Source of the DNA: Amia ocellicauda
Lineage: Eukaryota > Chordata > Actinopteri > Amiiformes > Amiidae
Reading direction: 5' to 3'
Length of the DNA stretch: 64,000 nucleotides
Assembly (NCBI RefSeq): GCF_036373705.1
Contig: NC_089851.1
Span: 1,699,001-1,763,000 of the forward strand
Shown here: one piece after another, positions 32,561-60,714 of the stretch
Layout of the letters: each line of letters opens with the position of its first letter
Position numbering within the stretch: position 1 is the first letter of the stretch
Position numbers and translations under genes: made by a program
Notes under the pieces: generated by a model
Database searches by the model: none
Told to the model about the DNA's origin: nothing
The model's input: the letters and a program-made list of their open reading frames with translations, nothing else

Positions 32561-35500
32561 AAAATTCCTGATGGTGGTTTTCCATATTGGTTCCAATATT
32601 TCATGCAGAGCGGTGAGATGCAGTGCAGTGTGGTGTGGTGTGGTGTTGTGCTGTGCTTATTTACAACTCATGCCCTATTTCCCTTCAAGCACTGCTCATG
32701 AGCAAAAAGCAAACAGAAAAGGGTAAAGTGAAATATAACTGCAGTGGCTTGGCCAGGGACCCATCTCCACTCCTGTCAGTCCACAGATATAAATCAGATG
32801 CAAGCCTCCACCATTTCTGCCTGAGTAGCATACAGATTAAGAGCTCTGACTTGAGCCACTGTCACAGACACACCTCTACAAAGTGCACTTTGTAACCATC
32901 TGCTAGAAACACCTGCACAGAATAGAGAATCCTAACCAAAAAAATATAGTTTAATAATAATGGTCATTCCTGCACTGCCGCTACAAGTGCCACTGAAACA
33001 CCAGGTCTAATTGCTTTCTGGCGCAGAGCCATGTCATTTCTGAGTCTCGCTTAAAACATAAAAAATAAAAATTGTGTGAACTGATGGTCTTTTCCAGCTA
33101 CAAGTGGAAACCAGACACTTGGCATTGACCAGACCACAGCACACTGTCGTGGCATGAAGCTGGGCAGCGATCACACTGCCGTAGTGTAGTGCCCTCAAAG
33201 CCTTTGGCAGTGGCAATGTTGTCTCAACAATAGAGATCATTCATAGTCAAAGGGGAGAAGAGAGCCCTCTTACCCACTAGGAGATTCCAAAGCCATTGGC
33301 CTGTCTGCCGAGACTGAAATAAAGGCCGGCACAATGAGAGCTCCTTCTAAGAGCCTGGGTAAAGATTTTCTTTTTTTTTTATTTCCTAAGTATGTCTTGT
33401 GAAACAAATTTTTTAATGCAGAGCAAAGCTGCCAAGAGCCTTTGTCTCGAGAAACATCCCTTGCTTATTTAAGATGAAATCTCTTTCTCACACATTAGAG
33501 CAGCACAAGGCTGTATTTACAGCTCAGTACATTTTGTCAGCAGAGGATGAAAAACAATTCAAGTTCTGTTACTTTGTTGTTGTAGTTTTACATCCCATTG
33601 CAACCATCTCAAGAATAAAGTAGACTGCAGAAGTGAACTGCACAAGGTCCACAAAAACACATAAACACAGCACGGCTTAGACTGCAAACAAATCACATTA
33701 TTAATGCCATTAAAATGGTTTACTATTAACTGTTAAAGAAACTGGAGCCTTAAAACCTTATGCCTGGCACCTGTAGTATGACTTGCCCACAAGTCCAGGA
33801 GCCCTGTTTACAATAATTATTCTGAACTGTGCATCTAAACTGTGCCCTTCCACCTCAGAATATAAACCATTCAAGGGTCTACTCATATACAAGTCCTGAC
33901 AGTCTGGCTCCTGTGGAAAAAGAGGCACATTAACTTCAGAGGAGTGTTCATCTAAACAAACAGAAAAGGCCAGCAGGCTGGGGAGCCATACAATCCTCCT
34001 GTCCTCTGCTCACAGCTCCATTAAGCTTCTGGGGGGTTAAAGTAGGAAATGAAAAAATGACTTGACTTCTTGTGTGTTTCATTCGTAACAGAATCTTGCA
34101 CCTCAGGTGAAGCAAACTAAAACAATTCCCACAGAGAGGTGTATCTCGGCTATGCGGAGGAGATGGGAGATGGGAGACGCACAACATTATCCTTCAATAG
34201 CCAACTACATGAATCACTTCCCACAGAGAACTGTGCCTTCTCCTGTGTGCTTTTAGTTTTTTTCACTGCAGCCAATCTTCAGACAAGTGTCTTGTAAATC
34301 TTCCGAATCGCTGACCTCCTGAGCAGCCTGACAGCGCAAGGGGAGAGGAACTGGAGTTCCCAACTGTGTTGTTCATCTGTCATCTGTAAACTAGGTGTTG
34401 ATGCTGACCAGTGCCCTGCGAGATTCCCAGGACACTTAAAGTACTCCAGGGCACTTCAACTTTGCACCAAAAAAGTGTTCAGTCAAACTGTGCAGTGTTC
34501 AGTCGAAATGCATATGGCATAGTTTAAATCATGCCCTGTCAAGAACAACCCTGTACCCTACTGAGGGTAATTTTGCTGTCCTACCATTTAAAAATGACAC
34601 TGTGATTGGGAACTGGTGGGAACTGGTTTGTACTATGCAATTCACAGGGAGATCAACGTTTCCATTTGGTCTAGGTCAATGCCTAGATACGATGCTTTTC
34701 AAAAGGGTCCAAAAAAGACAATTGCAAAATAATCTCTGCAGCCGCCTTCAGGTCACTTAATAAGCTTCTTTTAAAATGTTTATATTTAATGTAGCATGAA
34801 TCCATTCCCTGGGCCTTTGGGGATATGAATAATTCATGTGCAATTCTTTCAATTCAAATCTGAGTCCTTATTGATGTGTTTTGCACTCTGTTTTGTCAAA
34901 ATGTCATTATTTGCATCTCTGCGCTTCTCTAATTGGAAGCATATGCTTGGGAAGCGTACAATATATATTTATAGTAGATTGTGACCTGTGTCTTTAATTA
35001 TCGCATTCAACGTTTGTGCCATATAGTCATAATTTAGTATACTACTGATGAGCAAAGTCTTTTATCAGGAAGATTAATCTCAACATTTCTGTCCCTTGCA
35101 GCATGATATTACAGAGAGCCAAGCAGTCAATCAGATACACAGCTGGCCAAGTAGATGTTTAATTAATAATGTATTTAAAAAAGATTAGTTAAGGGTTAGT
35201 GTCTGTGTGCATTAGCAGTCGTCAGAACAGTCTCCATTTCTCTGGGGGATGGAAGTGTACATTTCACATCTCATAATTACAGCAGCAAGGGAACTTCACA
35301 ATATCACATAAGCTAACTGAACCACTTCAAATAAATAACTCTAACTCTCTCTCTCTCTAGAAATGTGTGATCTTTATGTTTTTTATATGCCAAAACTGTC
35401 CCCTTTTTTGTAAATCTAAATTTTGTGGGATATATATTTAAATATATTTTAACCTGCAATCTGTATATTTATTTTTTAAGTTAAAATTATGTTGTAGAAA

Positions 35501-36269
35501 TGAACCATACTGTAATATTTATATTATTATATTATATAATAAACTTATGAAATAAATATATGGATTGCAGAGTAAATGATATTACAAATATATCCAATAT
35601 ATTTTAAATTTACAAAGGGGGGGCAATTGTAGCATATTACAAATATTGGGATCATACATTTCTGCCATGGATTAAAAGTATATATTTGTTCCCTGTTGTT
35701 GTACCTGTGGACACAGGTTCAATAAATAGGTATAGCTTTCACTACTTCAATGTCAAATGTCAGCACTGGGACGAAGCAGATCACCATGATCTAAATGTGC
35801 ATTTTATTAAATAACGGTTTATAAATAATGTAGGAGCAACACAAGGTCAGATTCGAGTGAACTGTTACTTATTGTTACCAACCAAAGACAAGACAAAATG
35901 TGCAACAATTACCCCCCCAAAAAGTATATCATCACTACTTCAATGACAATAGCCTGAACAAATAAACTAAATAATATCCACAGAAGGCATAAGCGGTGCA
36001 CCAGTTGTCCAAGCACTGTTGACATACTGACATACAGAAAAGACACAACCAAACACATAACACAATGCCAAACATATAGCATGTAATGGTGCCGCGCAAA
36101 AAATATGAACATGACATAAAATATGTTCTCGATATATGTTCTAAATATGATACATTACAGTTAAACCCAAAATGCAGTAATGAGCATAAAGAGATCTGAA
36201 GGAGTCGCCTCAGAAAGATGCTGCTTACAGGACGCCACACAAAGCGTGATGACGCTGATCTATCAGGAC

Positions 36270-36680
36270 ATCACAGAAGCCGACAGGACGGCGCGGTTCG
36301 GCGCGTTTCCATGTTGCCATGGCATCGCGCTAATGATTATGAATAGTTTTTATTGTTTCCCGCAGAACAAAATGACCGACTACCGGATGAAGGAGCGCCG
36401 CCGGCTGCGTGTGGGCGCTTGTGCGGGGGATGCTCAAGCGCAGCTCCGTCTGCGGATCACAGCCCTCGGAGCAAAGCGGCGGCAGCACTGGGGCCTCGCA
36501 TCACCGTACTGTACCTGCCAGCCGGCCGCGCAGGTGCGTCTCTCTCCCAGCGACTGCGGGAGCCGGTGTGCGGGGTCTCAGTGCAGTCCGAGCGGCGCTG
36601 TCCGCGTCCCTGTCCCGCTGCGGCGCCGCCGGTGCATAGTGCGGTGCGGCTCCGAGGGGCCGACCGAGCGGCTGTGCTTT
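36270..36680. promoter_or_regulatory. CpG island, candidate promoter
   Basis: About 410 bp of GC-rich sequence dense in CpG (for example CGGCGCGGTTCGGCGCG), standing alone in an AT-rich region. Vertebrate CpG islands usually mark promoters. The nearest gene body downstream on the minus strand is lrrc24, about 14 kb away, which probably has an upstream non-coding exon. A different, unrecognised transcript is equally possible. Long open frames in several phases here reflect the lack of AT-rich stop codons. Confidence 0.55.
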
Positions 36681-36783
36681 TAGTCACGGCTTTCTTCTTC
36701 TCCTTCTGTTCTTCATCCAACGCTCTTTTATTCTCCACCACTCTGATCCGTCTCACCCAATCTTCACTATATCGTCTGTTATC

Positions 36784-36788
<5 letters not shown>

Positions 36789-36820
<32 letters not shown>
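36789..36820. repeat. CT microsatellite
   Basis: Uninterrupted (TC)n of about 30 bp next to the CpG island. Confidence 0.9.
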
Positions 36821-36829
36821 TGCTTTGTT

Positions 36830-38656
36830 CTTCACTTTATTCTATCTCGATTTTTTTCCTCCCTTTATTTTGATCATGGTATTTCGTGATTGGTACTAGG
36901 AGAGTTACATCATCATAAGTCTTATCCAATCAAACACGCCACTGACACGCATCTATATCGTAGTGTTTATCATCTTATGTGTATCTATGTAGGCTTGTAT
37001 GTATGTAGGCTTGGTCTATATGTTTATTATAACGTTTTAAGTCTGTGTATTATTTAACCAGGACACTGTCTTAATGCAGCACAACGGCACTGCAATACAG
37101 CACAGGAGGAACACAGATCCTGTAAAAGATCCTGCATCTAGCCCTGTCGCTGATCTGGGGTGTTTTGTGTGTCACTACTAGGACAGCAGTACGAGTCCCA
37201 TGTCAATACACTTTTGAAGGCCCTGCGGGCAAGAGAAGAGGAGGCATCAGCAGCATTATAGAATGACTGGAACCGTGGTGGCAGCGTGGGGTGGGGGGGT
37301 TGGGGTATTAGTGCATTCTGTATGTTGTGCTTGGTGTTGTGTCACTTCTGTATTCTCCTTTATGCGAGGTTGATTCGTTTTGACATGGCAGGTGTTTTTC
37401 ATATTGGTACAATAAAGCTAAAGATCTCAGCAGTATCTGGCCAGTGGACAACACCCCCTTTTTTATAGGGTCAGACTATCCATTTCTTCATTACAGCTGG
37501 TAAAATATATATTGGTAAAATATATATATTTTTTAAGGTTCTGATATATGATTATTTAAAACCATTTTCATAAAACAGCTGCCTTGTGTAAATGCTCATA
37601 TCTGTCTTTATTTTCTTCTTATAATAGTGACGTTGTTGTCTCCTCGTCCCCAGCAGGTGAACGGCGGTGCAGCGGAGGGGACAGGAGACAGCGGTGGCCT
37701 GGTGATCTCCCGCACTGAGCCTCCATGAGCTTGATCTGGGCCTCGAATTAACAGAGCAGATTAATCTGAAATCACTTAATGATGAGGGTGGAGATTAAAC
37801 TGTTTCCAAGGGATCAGAGCAGATCAGTAACATGCTATCCTAAGGTTCCTGTTAATCCCCCCCCCCGCCCCGTTATCATCAGCTGCTCTGAGGCTAAACA
37901 ATGCCTTGTCGCTGGACTGCCCCCCAGCCCTGTGATTATGTCTGGTGATGGCAGGCCTGTAATTCCAGGTCTGTCTTCAGTGGTTTTTATGTGGGAAGCT
38001 GCTCTTAGTGTCACTGAGGCATCAATCCTCCCTACTACTGTTTCCTGACCATGTGCAGAGGGTCTTTTGTGCTGTTCGCCGCTTCACATGCTTAAATTAT
38101 GCTGGGTCACTGTTATTTTTCAACATATTTCAAAAATCAAAATTCGCTGCATATTTATTGTCCCAATCAAGGAAATAGCAGAATCGTTGCCTTTCTTCAG
38201 CCATGACTCTCAAACAGAGGTGATTTGTACCCTGTTATCTGACCGCGTTTCAGAGAACCACCTGCTTCTTGTCAGCACTGAGAGTTTTTCTCTCTCGTAC
38301 TGTGATCTGCAATGGCTCATTTGGTTCTACGATAAGTATTGTCTTCTATATGTCCTCTCCTTACACCCCCAGCTCCTTGGAAACCAGTGTCTTACTGTGA
38401 CAGACAGCTGGACTAGCAAGGCACAGGCCCAAATCCGGCCCTGAATGTCAAGTGCAGTGTGCCGCAAATCCGCTCCTCGAGGGACAGAGCATATCTGGCT
38501 CCCATTCCATCCTGAGATCTTAATTGGTTAATTGGAATAATTAATCACTTAACGTAGCCAGCTTAACCCTCTTTCCTGGGTCTCAGGCAGGTTATGGTTT
38601 AAAGGGACCTCTGAGTAAAACCGTCCGTGATCTGATCCTGTAAGTGAAGTATACTC

Positions 38657-38711
<55 letters not shown>

Positions 38712-41700
38712 ACAGGGCTCTAGTGTAACAAGATATAATAATATGTTCTCGGACTGCCTAAAGTGACATGCAGTCTCTGTATCTCAGGACCCAGGTGGCA
38801 AGCTCCAGGGGCAGAGACACTACTAATGTCCTCAGATGAACAGATGAATGGAGATATAATTAGACCTTGTTTTCAATCCAGAGAAACCAAAAACTGAGGG
38901 TTTGCTCTTGGAGGGTGAGGAGCCAGGGGGAGGCCTGGGGAAATACAGAATCCGAGTGCAGGGAACAACGAATTGGGCACAACAGACGGAGGCTTCTGTG
39001 CAGCAGCTCGCACACAACGAGAGCCAAAGACAAGAGATGGCAAGTAGAGAAATTAAGAAAATGTGGCCTTCTGAAGATCTGAGCTGCTGTCGTCATTGAA
39101 TGCCTTTGCATAGCTACCCGGGTGTCTTTCTAGCAGGGGTTGGACTGTGTGATAGGAAGACACAGCAGGACCGGAGTGAAGCACAGTTACATTGTGAACG
39201 AGAAGCAAAGGAGGGAATTGGTGCCGCAAGTGGGAAAGGGATGTTAATGTATATGCTTATGTAGTGGTGCTATTCTCATATAGAAAATAAAATACTTTTG
39301 TTTGGATGCCAGGTCCATAAGAACCAAAAGAAGAAAAATAATTGCATCACAATTCCATCCCCCACCCCCAAGTTGGACTGATCGACCCCTACTGGAGTCT
39401 CATACCTGATGATCAGCTAACAGAGCAATGAAACCTAAAAATATAACATGCAATTGATTGGATTCAGTAAAATAAACAGGTAACCGGCTCAATAAACAAA
39501 AAAAAACAATACCTTCTTACACCCCTAGAAAAACAAAATACAAAGCAAAAAATGTTTTTTTAAAGTACATTAACCAATTAAGCATCAAAAACAATATCTT
39601 AAAGCACAGTTATTGTTTTCTTCAGGTTAACAAATAACTAATTTACACAAACTCAGTGGCGGGGGCACAGTGATGTAAGATGTGTGGGATAGGGACATAT
39701 GTGCCTGACAAAGGGGTAAGAGTGTACAGTAGGGGTGCAATGTGTTTGTGCGTGAGTGTCTGGGATTTAATTCTAGCGAATCAGTAAGCGGATGATGGTT
39801 CATCTGCCACAATGAGTCTCGAGAATCAGAGTTTAAAAACAACAACTGGCAAACAAACAAACAAACCAAAACATTGTGTTTCTCAGCGTGCTCCTCTCAT
39901 CTTGCCCAGGATTGTGTGAGAGTGCCTTGCTCTGTCCCCCTGTCTCTTTCTGTGGCCCAGCTTTTGGGAGCGGATGTAACATGCTTTGCCCTGGGGCCCC
40001 AGCACGAATTCCTGGGCCGAGAGGATGGGCAGACAGACACAGGCTTCAGTCACTCCGTGCTGGGCAGGGCACCTCTCTCTTGCCATCTCTACCCCATAAA
40101 CTCAATGTTTTCCAAGAAAGAGAAACAAACGAGCACAGGGTTAGTCAGTTCCAACTTTACTGAAGAAGAAAAATCTGCCACAGAGATTAATCATTTAGTC
40201 CTTTTCCACTTCATTCAGAAAAAGTCTCTTAAAACAAGAAGTCTGCTTGCAGGGTTTGTTTCTACGGATGACATTAATATTAATAAAAAAATGCTATTCT
40301 AATATCAGGCAACATTTTCTCATATATATCTCTACACAAATTAACTTGGTAAGCTTTGATTTTGTTTATTTTGAAATAGAAACAAAAGTAACAGCTTGTA
40401 ATTATTCAAGCCAAGATTTTAAAGGCATTTCATCAGCGCTGAGTACACTTAGTAGACTGCGTACAGAAAGGATTTCAGCCTAAGGGCCAGACCAAATGAA
40501 AACTCTGACCTGTCTGTGAATCGCAAAGTACAAATCTGTACCCTACTGCCGTTTAATTGAGTGTTAGCACTTTATAATATTTATAAATCAAAACATGCTA
40601 GGGTACATTTTTTGTAATTGGGATTCATGGGTGGGTTGATTTGGGTGGGTGAGGTGGGCCTTAGGCAGGACGGTTTTGGAAACAGTTCAAATGTATAGGT
40701 TAAAAGATTGTCTCTTATTGAATAAGAGATGTCATCTGCAGTTGGGTGAGATTACCGCAGAGCTGAGTGGTTCTGGCTGCAAAAACTGTACATAAGACTT
40801 ATACAATAAGATATACTTTTCACATGACCTAGCTATTCATAAATCTCACACATAAGGATTAGAGACACAAATATCTTTACAGTGGAAAAAAAAATGTTTA
40901 CTTTTGTTAAATTTAACAATCAACCCCCTTTCTCTCCATCTAAAAATGTTTTGGTCCAACATCCTACAGTAGCAGATCTGTGTTGTTTCCATGCTGGTTA
41001 AATGCAACAAAACTTTTCAAACAAATGTACATCCTCTGAAATTGGATCCACTCGCATTGTCCTGAAACATTGCTGGTAACTGAAGAATTTTAAAACCCTG
41101 ATAATTCTCCACATGGGACGGCATTAATACACAAGATGAGAGGTATAGGAACATTTGGAAATGCTGCTCTGTGATTGGCTGGTTTCTCATATGTGATTTA
41201 TAGTATGTGCTTGAACAGATATGGCCCATGTATAGTCACAGAGGTACAGTGATAAGTGTGCGGCAGTGAACATACGGGCTGCTGTTCCTCCCGTCAGGCC
41301 TGTGATGGTAATTACTCTAATTTGTGTTGACGTGGTTTCAAACCCAGAGGTCAGCAGTTATTTAGGGAACGGCAGTTAATTACAGGAAAACACTGATTAC
41401 ATTGTTCACAAAGGGGAGATAGGAATTGCACTGTAGGTCTCAAACAAAAAAGAAATAATTGAAAAATAGAAAAGACAGAAATCTTGCTCACTGAGATGAA
41501 AAGTGTCACAGAACAAACTGGAGAGAAGACAAATATGAAGGAAATTACTCTACAGCGAACTCTGTCTCGAACCTCGATCCCTCTGGACAAATGTGGGATG
41601 GAGGGATGTCAGTGACACGGTCAGAAAGGCAGGGGGGCTGATCTGTTTATGTTTGTACCCTGGTTTTGTTTTTTCTTTGCTATTTCTCCTCTTTCAGTTG

Positions 41701-43960
41701 CTAGGCTAATGTGGTATCTGAACTCAACAACAAGTCTGACAACGCCACGTCCCCCCTGTCCTACCAGGCCTACTGTTAATCTCTGCAGTGACCTGCATGC
41801 TCTGTGGGGTTGTTTGCGTGTTTGTTATTCTCTCTCTGCTGTTTTTTTCCTGTGGGCTGAGCCCTGTGTTTGCCGTGGCACAGTCTGGATTACAATGCTG
41901 CTCCTCCACACATTGTTAATCTGTTCTGCTGCTCGACAGGCTGACTAATGCTGGGTATTTGTATTATGTTTTCCCTCCTGAACAGCTGCCCTGATCTCGT
42001 TGTCTGCTTGCCCCGCCACTGTGGATGAGGCACAGAGGAAGATGCTTTTCCGAATTATACAAAGATTATACAAAGTTATCACCATTTTTATCCCCCAGCC
42101 CCTATTTTGTTTGTGACCAAGAGGGAAATCAGCAAAGATAACAACAGTGTAAAAAGCAACAATGCAAGTGTTTCCCCCTTTTATTATATGAACCCCCCCC
42201 CACCCTACACCAAGAAGGACCACAACTCTGTGTGTGTGGCAGAATCACAGTCTATTATTAGGTTTATTATTGCTAGTAGCCATTTTGTATGATTACTCTG
42301 CTGCAGCTCCCCACTAAGGTTCATGGTCCTGTGTGGAAATTGAGATGGACAGACTACGCCCAGCCGTGTTCTCCAAATCTTAATTCTCCAGGGCCTTTTT
42401 CATAAGTGTTCAGCTGCCTATGAAACCTGTGGTTCATCTCCATATATTGACACATTCCCCTGGGACCCTTACATGTTTTTTCTTTAAAGACTGTAAGAAA
42501 TCCCTCACATCATGTTTGTCCAGCACCCGACTGTCCCGTTCCTGCTTGTGTATATTTGTATTTCTCCTGCAGTTCCATGTTGACAGTTCAACACTGCTCT
42601 GTTAATCTGCGTGTGTGTATGTGTTACAGATGCATTCACCCATTGTTACAGGGTACAGACGTCAGTGGATACACTGCTTCCCTCCCTGGTCGAAGCATGA
42701 TATTTCTGTCTCAAGTCATTCTCTGCTCTGCCTCTTCTGATCTTAGTATTCTGGGCAGGCACTTGTGAGCTACATTATGTAATAATGGCTATATAAAAAT
42801 GAACAGCAGGTGGCAACATTAAGCTGTGATTTTTTATTTAAACCACCAAAAGGAAAAAATAAGGAAACTGCTTTAGCAGTGTAGTGTAGTGATCCTGAAG
42901 ACTCACGATGGAGAACCCCTGCGATGTTAGAATATTTTGGCAGATTAACTGCCTATATTACTACTATTAAACTGCAGACTCAACACACACAACATGGGAA
43001 ATGAATAACAGTCAGCATTCAATGGACAAAACAGAAATGGCAGTCCGTTTTTATTAAAGTTTAAGTGAACTGCTCACAAAGCTTTAGTAAGAACATAGGT
43101 TAAAGCGAAAAAAGCTAACAAAAAATCTAATGTTTGAAGCAATGCAGTTATATGAGTAATGAAGATATAATGCATTTAAGCTAAGATTAAGCTGAAGACT
43201 AAAACAAATTCAGTAAATTTAATACAGCACACATAAAACAGGAGTACATTCATTAAACTGATGTGACTTCATTCAAATTGAATGAGTCTGCTGCAATTTA
43301 AAGAGCCTGTTTGCAAGTGATAAGAGATTATTTCAAAATCCTTTCGTCCGAGAATATTTTTCACGGTTGTTGCTCCAAATTGTAATACTCTGTAATTTTG
43401 TTTATTTAAATGTATTAAGACAAAATATGATAATAAGACAATAAGGCAATTTAATATTACATTACATTTAAAGATCTTTAAAATTTGAACTAACTGCTAA
43501 GATTTGCATGATCCTGATGAGGTCTGTGCGGTCGGGTACAAACCTAAACCACAGACCACAATCTCTGAGCAGGTGCTCCTGACACTGACACACACACACA
43601 GCACAATTCACTGGCACTGACTAATCGGTACAGTTAATATCAGACAGTTAAGCACACAGCTCTATATTGAAACCATAGCAAATATAACAGTTGGATACAA
43701 TTAAAAATAATTGATATATTACTAATAACAACAGCTAAATTAAACGTAATACAGGACAAATCCAGGGAAATACATTCACACAGTTACATTCTTTACTAAG
43801 ACAAATGGAAAGATAAAATAAATCTAATGGACAGCAATCATTATTCAGAAAAATGTCTGTCTGTCCTGAGAATGTGATCCCTGTTGCAGGACTCAGCGAT
43901 GTCCCTCTGCCCCTGTATCTCACACAGCCTCTGGCACAGAGGAGACAGAGAGGGACTGGC
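36830..43960. other. Gene-poor region downstream of the SRCR receptor gene
   Basis: No recognisable coding exon. It includes the 3' flank of the SRCR gene; a candidate minus-strand poly(A) signal (TTTATT on plus) is at 43050-43055, about 0.9 kb past the stop. Short frames show no family resemblance. Confidence 0.4.
38661..38712. repeat. TA/TG microsatellite
   Basis: TA repeat followed by TG repeat. Confidence 0.9.
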
Positions 43961-43966
43961 CAGCAT

Positions 43967-57592
<13,626 letters not shown>

Positions 57593-57890
57593 CTGACAGC
57601 AACACACACAGCACAGTGAGGGCCCGGGCTCTGTTTCTCACCCCACTGCCTTACAATAACAAGGATAACTACACTTGTCATGACCTTTATTTATTACAAA
57701 AAACTCCTCAAATAATGTTTAAAGAAATAAGAAAACAAACAATTGTTTTATTTATGTATTTTTCTTTCTATTTATTTATCTCTATTTTTATTTATGTCAG
57801 AACAAAACACAATGTATATTTTAAAAGGAAAATTAATATATCATAACACAAGTATATTAAATTGTTTCAAACAGTACACACAAACATATA

Positions 57891-59478
57891 CAGTGGCAAG
57901 AAAAAGTATGTGAACCCTTTGGAATTACCTGGATTTCTGCGTAAATTGGTCATAAAATGTGATCTGATCTACATCTAAGTCACGACAATAGACAAACACA
58001 GTGTGGTTAAACTAATACCACACAAACAATTATATGTTTTCATGTTTTTATTGAACACACCGTGTAAACATTCACAGTGCAGGGTGGAAAAAGTATGTGA
58101 ACCCCTGGATTTAATAACTGGTTGACCCTCCTTTGGCAGCAATAACCTCAACCAAACGTTTCCTGTAGGTCGGGAGGAATTTTGGACCATTCCTCTTTAC
58201 AAAACTGTTTCACTTCAGCAATATTCTTGGGATGTCTGGTGTGAATCACTCTCTTGAGGTCATGCCACAGCATCTCAATCGGGTTGAGGTCAGGACTCTG
58301 ACTGGGCCACTCCAGAAGGCGTATTTTCTTCTGTTGAAGCCATTCTGTTGTTGATTTACTTCTGTGCTTTGGGTCGTTGTCCTGCTGCATCACCCATTTT
58401 CTGTTGAGCTACAATTGGCGGACAGATGGCCTTACATTCTCCTGCAAAATTTCTTGATAAACTTGGGAATTCATTTTTCCGTCGATTATAGCAACCTGTC
58501 CAGGCCCTGAGACAGCAAAGCAGCCCCAAACCACGATGCCCCCTCCACCATACTTCACAGTTGGGATGAGGTTTTGATGTTGGTGTGCAGTGCCTTTTTT
58601 TCTCCCATGAATAGTGTTGTGTGTTCCTTCCATACAACTCAACTTTGGTTTCATCTGTCCACAGAATATTTTGCCAGTAGTGCTGTGGAACATCCAGGTG
58701 CTCTTTTGCAAACTTCAGAATTCAGAAACAAAGTTTTTTTTTTACAGCAATGGCTTCCTCCGTGGTGTCCTCCCATGAACTCCATTCTTGTTTAGTGTTT
58801 TACGTATCGTAGACTCGCCAACAGAGATGTTAGCATATTCCAGAGATTTCTGTAAGCTTTTAGCTGACACTCTAGGATTTATCTTAACCTCATTGAGCAT
58901 TCTGCTCTGTGCTCTTGCAGTCATCTTTGCAGGACGGCCACTCCTAGGGAGAGTAGCAACAGTGCTGAACTTTCTCCATTTATAGACAATTTGTCTTACT
59001 GTGGACTGATAAACATCAAGGCTTTTAGAGATACTTTTGTAACCCTTTCCAGCTTTATGCAAGTCAACAATTCTTAATCTTTGGTCTTCTGAGAGCTCTT
59101 TTGTTCAAGGCATGGTTCACATCAGGCAATGCTTCTTGAGAATAGCAAACTCAAAATGTGTGAGTGTTTTTTATAGGGCAGGGCAGCTCTAATCAACACC
59201 TCCAATCTTGTCTCATTGATTGCACTCCAGGTTAGCTGACTCCTGACTCCAATTAGCTTTTGGAGAAGTCATAAGCCTAGGTGTTCACATACTTTTTCCA
59301 CCCTACACTGTAAATGTTTACACGGTGTGTTCAATGAAAACATGACAACATATAATTGTTTGTGTGGTATTAGTTTAAGCAGACTGTGTTTGTCTATTGT
59401 TGTGACTTAGATGAAGATCAAATCAAATTTTATTACCAATTTATGCAGAAATCGAGGTAATTCCAAAGGGTTCACATT
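57891..59478 (-). mobile_element. Tc1-like DNA transposon, family C (IR/DR type, right tip missing)
   Basis: Left end is TA then CAGTGGCAAGAAAAAGTATG. An inner repeat (GGAAAAAGTATGTGAACCCC) lies near 58085 and its complement near 59285. The right end stops at GGGTTCACATTAAGAACC, so the last 18 or so bases of the terminal repeat are lost. It lies upstream of the SRCR gene and may be within its first intron. Confidence 0.92.
58120..59113 (-). pseudogene. Tc1-like transposase, DD34E, inactivated (family C)
   Basis: Starts ATG at 59113 but the third codon is TGA where the family has an Arg. Further frameshifts split it into [12 protein letters not shown], FHSTTGKIF- and [23 protein letters not shown] pieces. 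[13 protein letters not shown] is intact, with 34 residues between Asp and Glu. The first-domain block [11 protein letters not shown] is clear. Dead. Confidence 0.9.
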
Positions 59479-59479
59479 A

Positions 59480-60700
59480 AGAACCATTAAGAGACGCAGG
59501 AGAACAAGTGTCACAGTGGTTTGGATACAGGGCACTGGACCCAGGTGCGAAGAGTAGTAGAATGGTCGATAAAGCAAGCGGTCGTGGGCAACAGGTAACA
59601 GGAACAACAGAGTCAGGCAAGAGACATGGTCAAACAGGGCAAAGGTCAATCGATTAGGCGAACAGAATAACAAAGGGAATCCAGGAATTGGTGAACAGGT
59701 AGACGGGCAAAAGGTCAAAACACCTAAGAAGTCAGAAGAATGAGTAGAGTGGTTGGAAACGATACTAAGGAGTGATCGAGACTTTGCAAAGACATCTGGG
59801 AGGTGACAGAGAGGGAAGAGGTAACCAGGAACAGGTGTGTGGGAAGCTAGGGAAACAAGGATGATCAAAGTGCAGTTGTAAAAGACATTCCAATTACAAA
59901 CAGAATGTAGTCACTACATGCAAACAGTAGTTTGGAATCAGGTATTAGCAGTGATTTTGTTTATTGCCTATATATAACTTATGTATTAAATATGCTGTAC
60001 TGCTGTTTTCATGCAGTGTTGGAATTATATTTGTAAATTAAAAATGAGGCTTTGACAATCAAAGAAAATATAGTTTGTTTTTTAACAAAACAAAAAAAAT
60101 TGGCAAATTTCACCAAACAATCAAACAAAAAAAAAGTTATTTGGGGTCCATGACAATTCATCTCCATCAATTAGTCCCACAGGTAATTCAACCCCATGAC
60201 AATTCACCCCATCATACGTTCTCCACATGAGCATTTGCAGCCATGAATGCATTAACTTATAGTAGAGCCATAGAACACATACACACACACACACACATAT
60301 ATATAATATATATATATACACACGCACACACATATATATATAAATATATAATATATATATACACACATTTTGTATAATATTTTTTTCTTAATTTATTAAT
60401 TTATTTACAACTATCTTAAATAGTTCAGTCATATACAACAAATTAGGACAGTTGGCTCTGGAGGCTGGAGGCTAAATCAGGTTTCACATCAAAATTGTTA
60501 TCTTCCCTGGCATAGTGGTTAATTGTGATGTTCATTCCACATGTTCTCTGCCAGAGGCCACTCTTGCTCCATTCTTGTTCCTGTCTTTTTCAGACTAACC
60601 TAATAATTGAATAATCTTCCATGGTTAATCAATCACTCATTACACCTACATCTGATCCATCCATTCATCTACCCATGAATACAGACAGATGACTAATTTA
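59480..60700. other. Repeat-derived intergenic DNA
   Basis: 59500-59870 resembles diffuse retroelement flank sequence (CACTGGACCCAGGTGC, CAGGCAAGAGACATGGTC) without protein similarity. The rest is AT-rich with no gene. Confidence 0.35.
60277..60365. repeat. CA/TA microsatellite
   Basis: Mixed ACACAC and ATATAT runs. Confidence 0.9.
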
Positions 60701-60714
60701 AGAAAAAAAAACAG

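Larger units (their letters stand above)
26500..36260. other. Long gene-poor region
   Basis: No exon, RNA gene or intact repeat recognised. It contains short low-complexity tracts, including an A-box-like GGCGCAGTGGTAGC near 27410 that could be an old tRNA-derived SINE. If lrrc24 has a distant non-coding first exon, this could be its first intron (inference). Confidence 0.4.

Noticed and set aside
32110..32701. Several overlapping frames rich in Leu/Ser or Arg/Glu
   Set aside because: Composition effect of the CT-rich tract on both strands.
36180..36890. GC-rich open frames in the CpG island
   Set aside because: Open in several phases on both strands with Arg/Ala-rich nonsense. No domain or splice support.
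39876..40302. Overlapping frames of 95-142 codons near 40 kb
   Set aside because: No family resemblance, and they end within AT-rich DNA.
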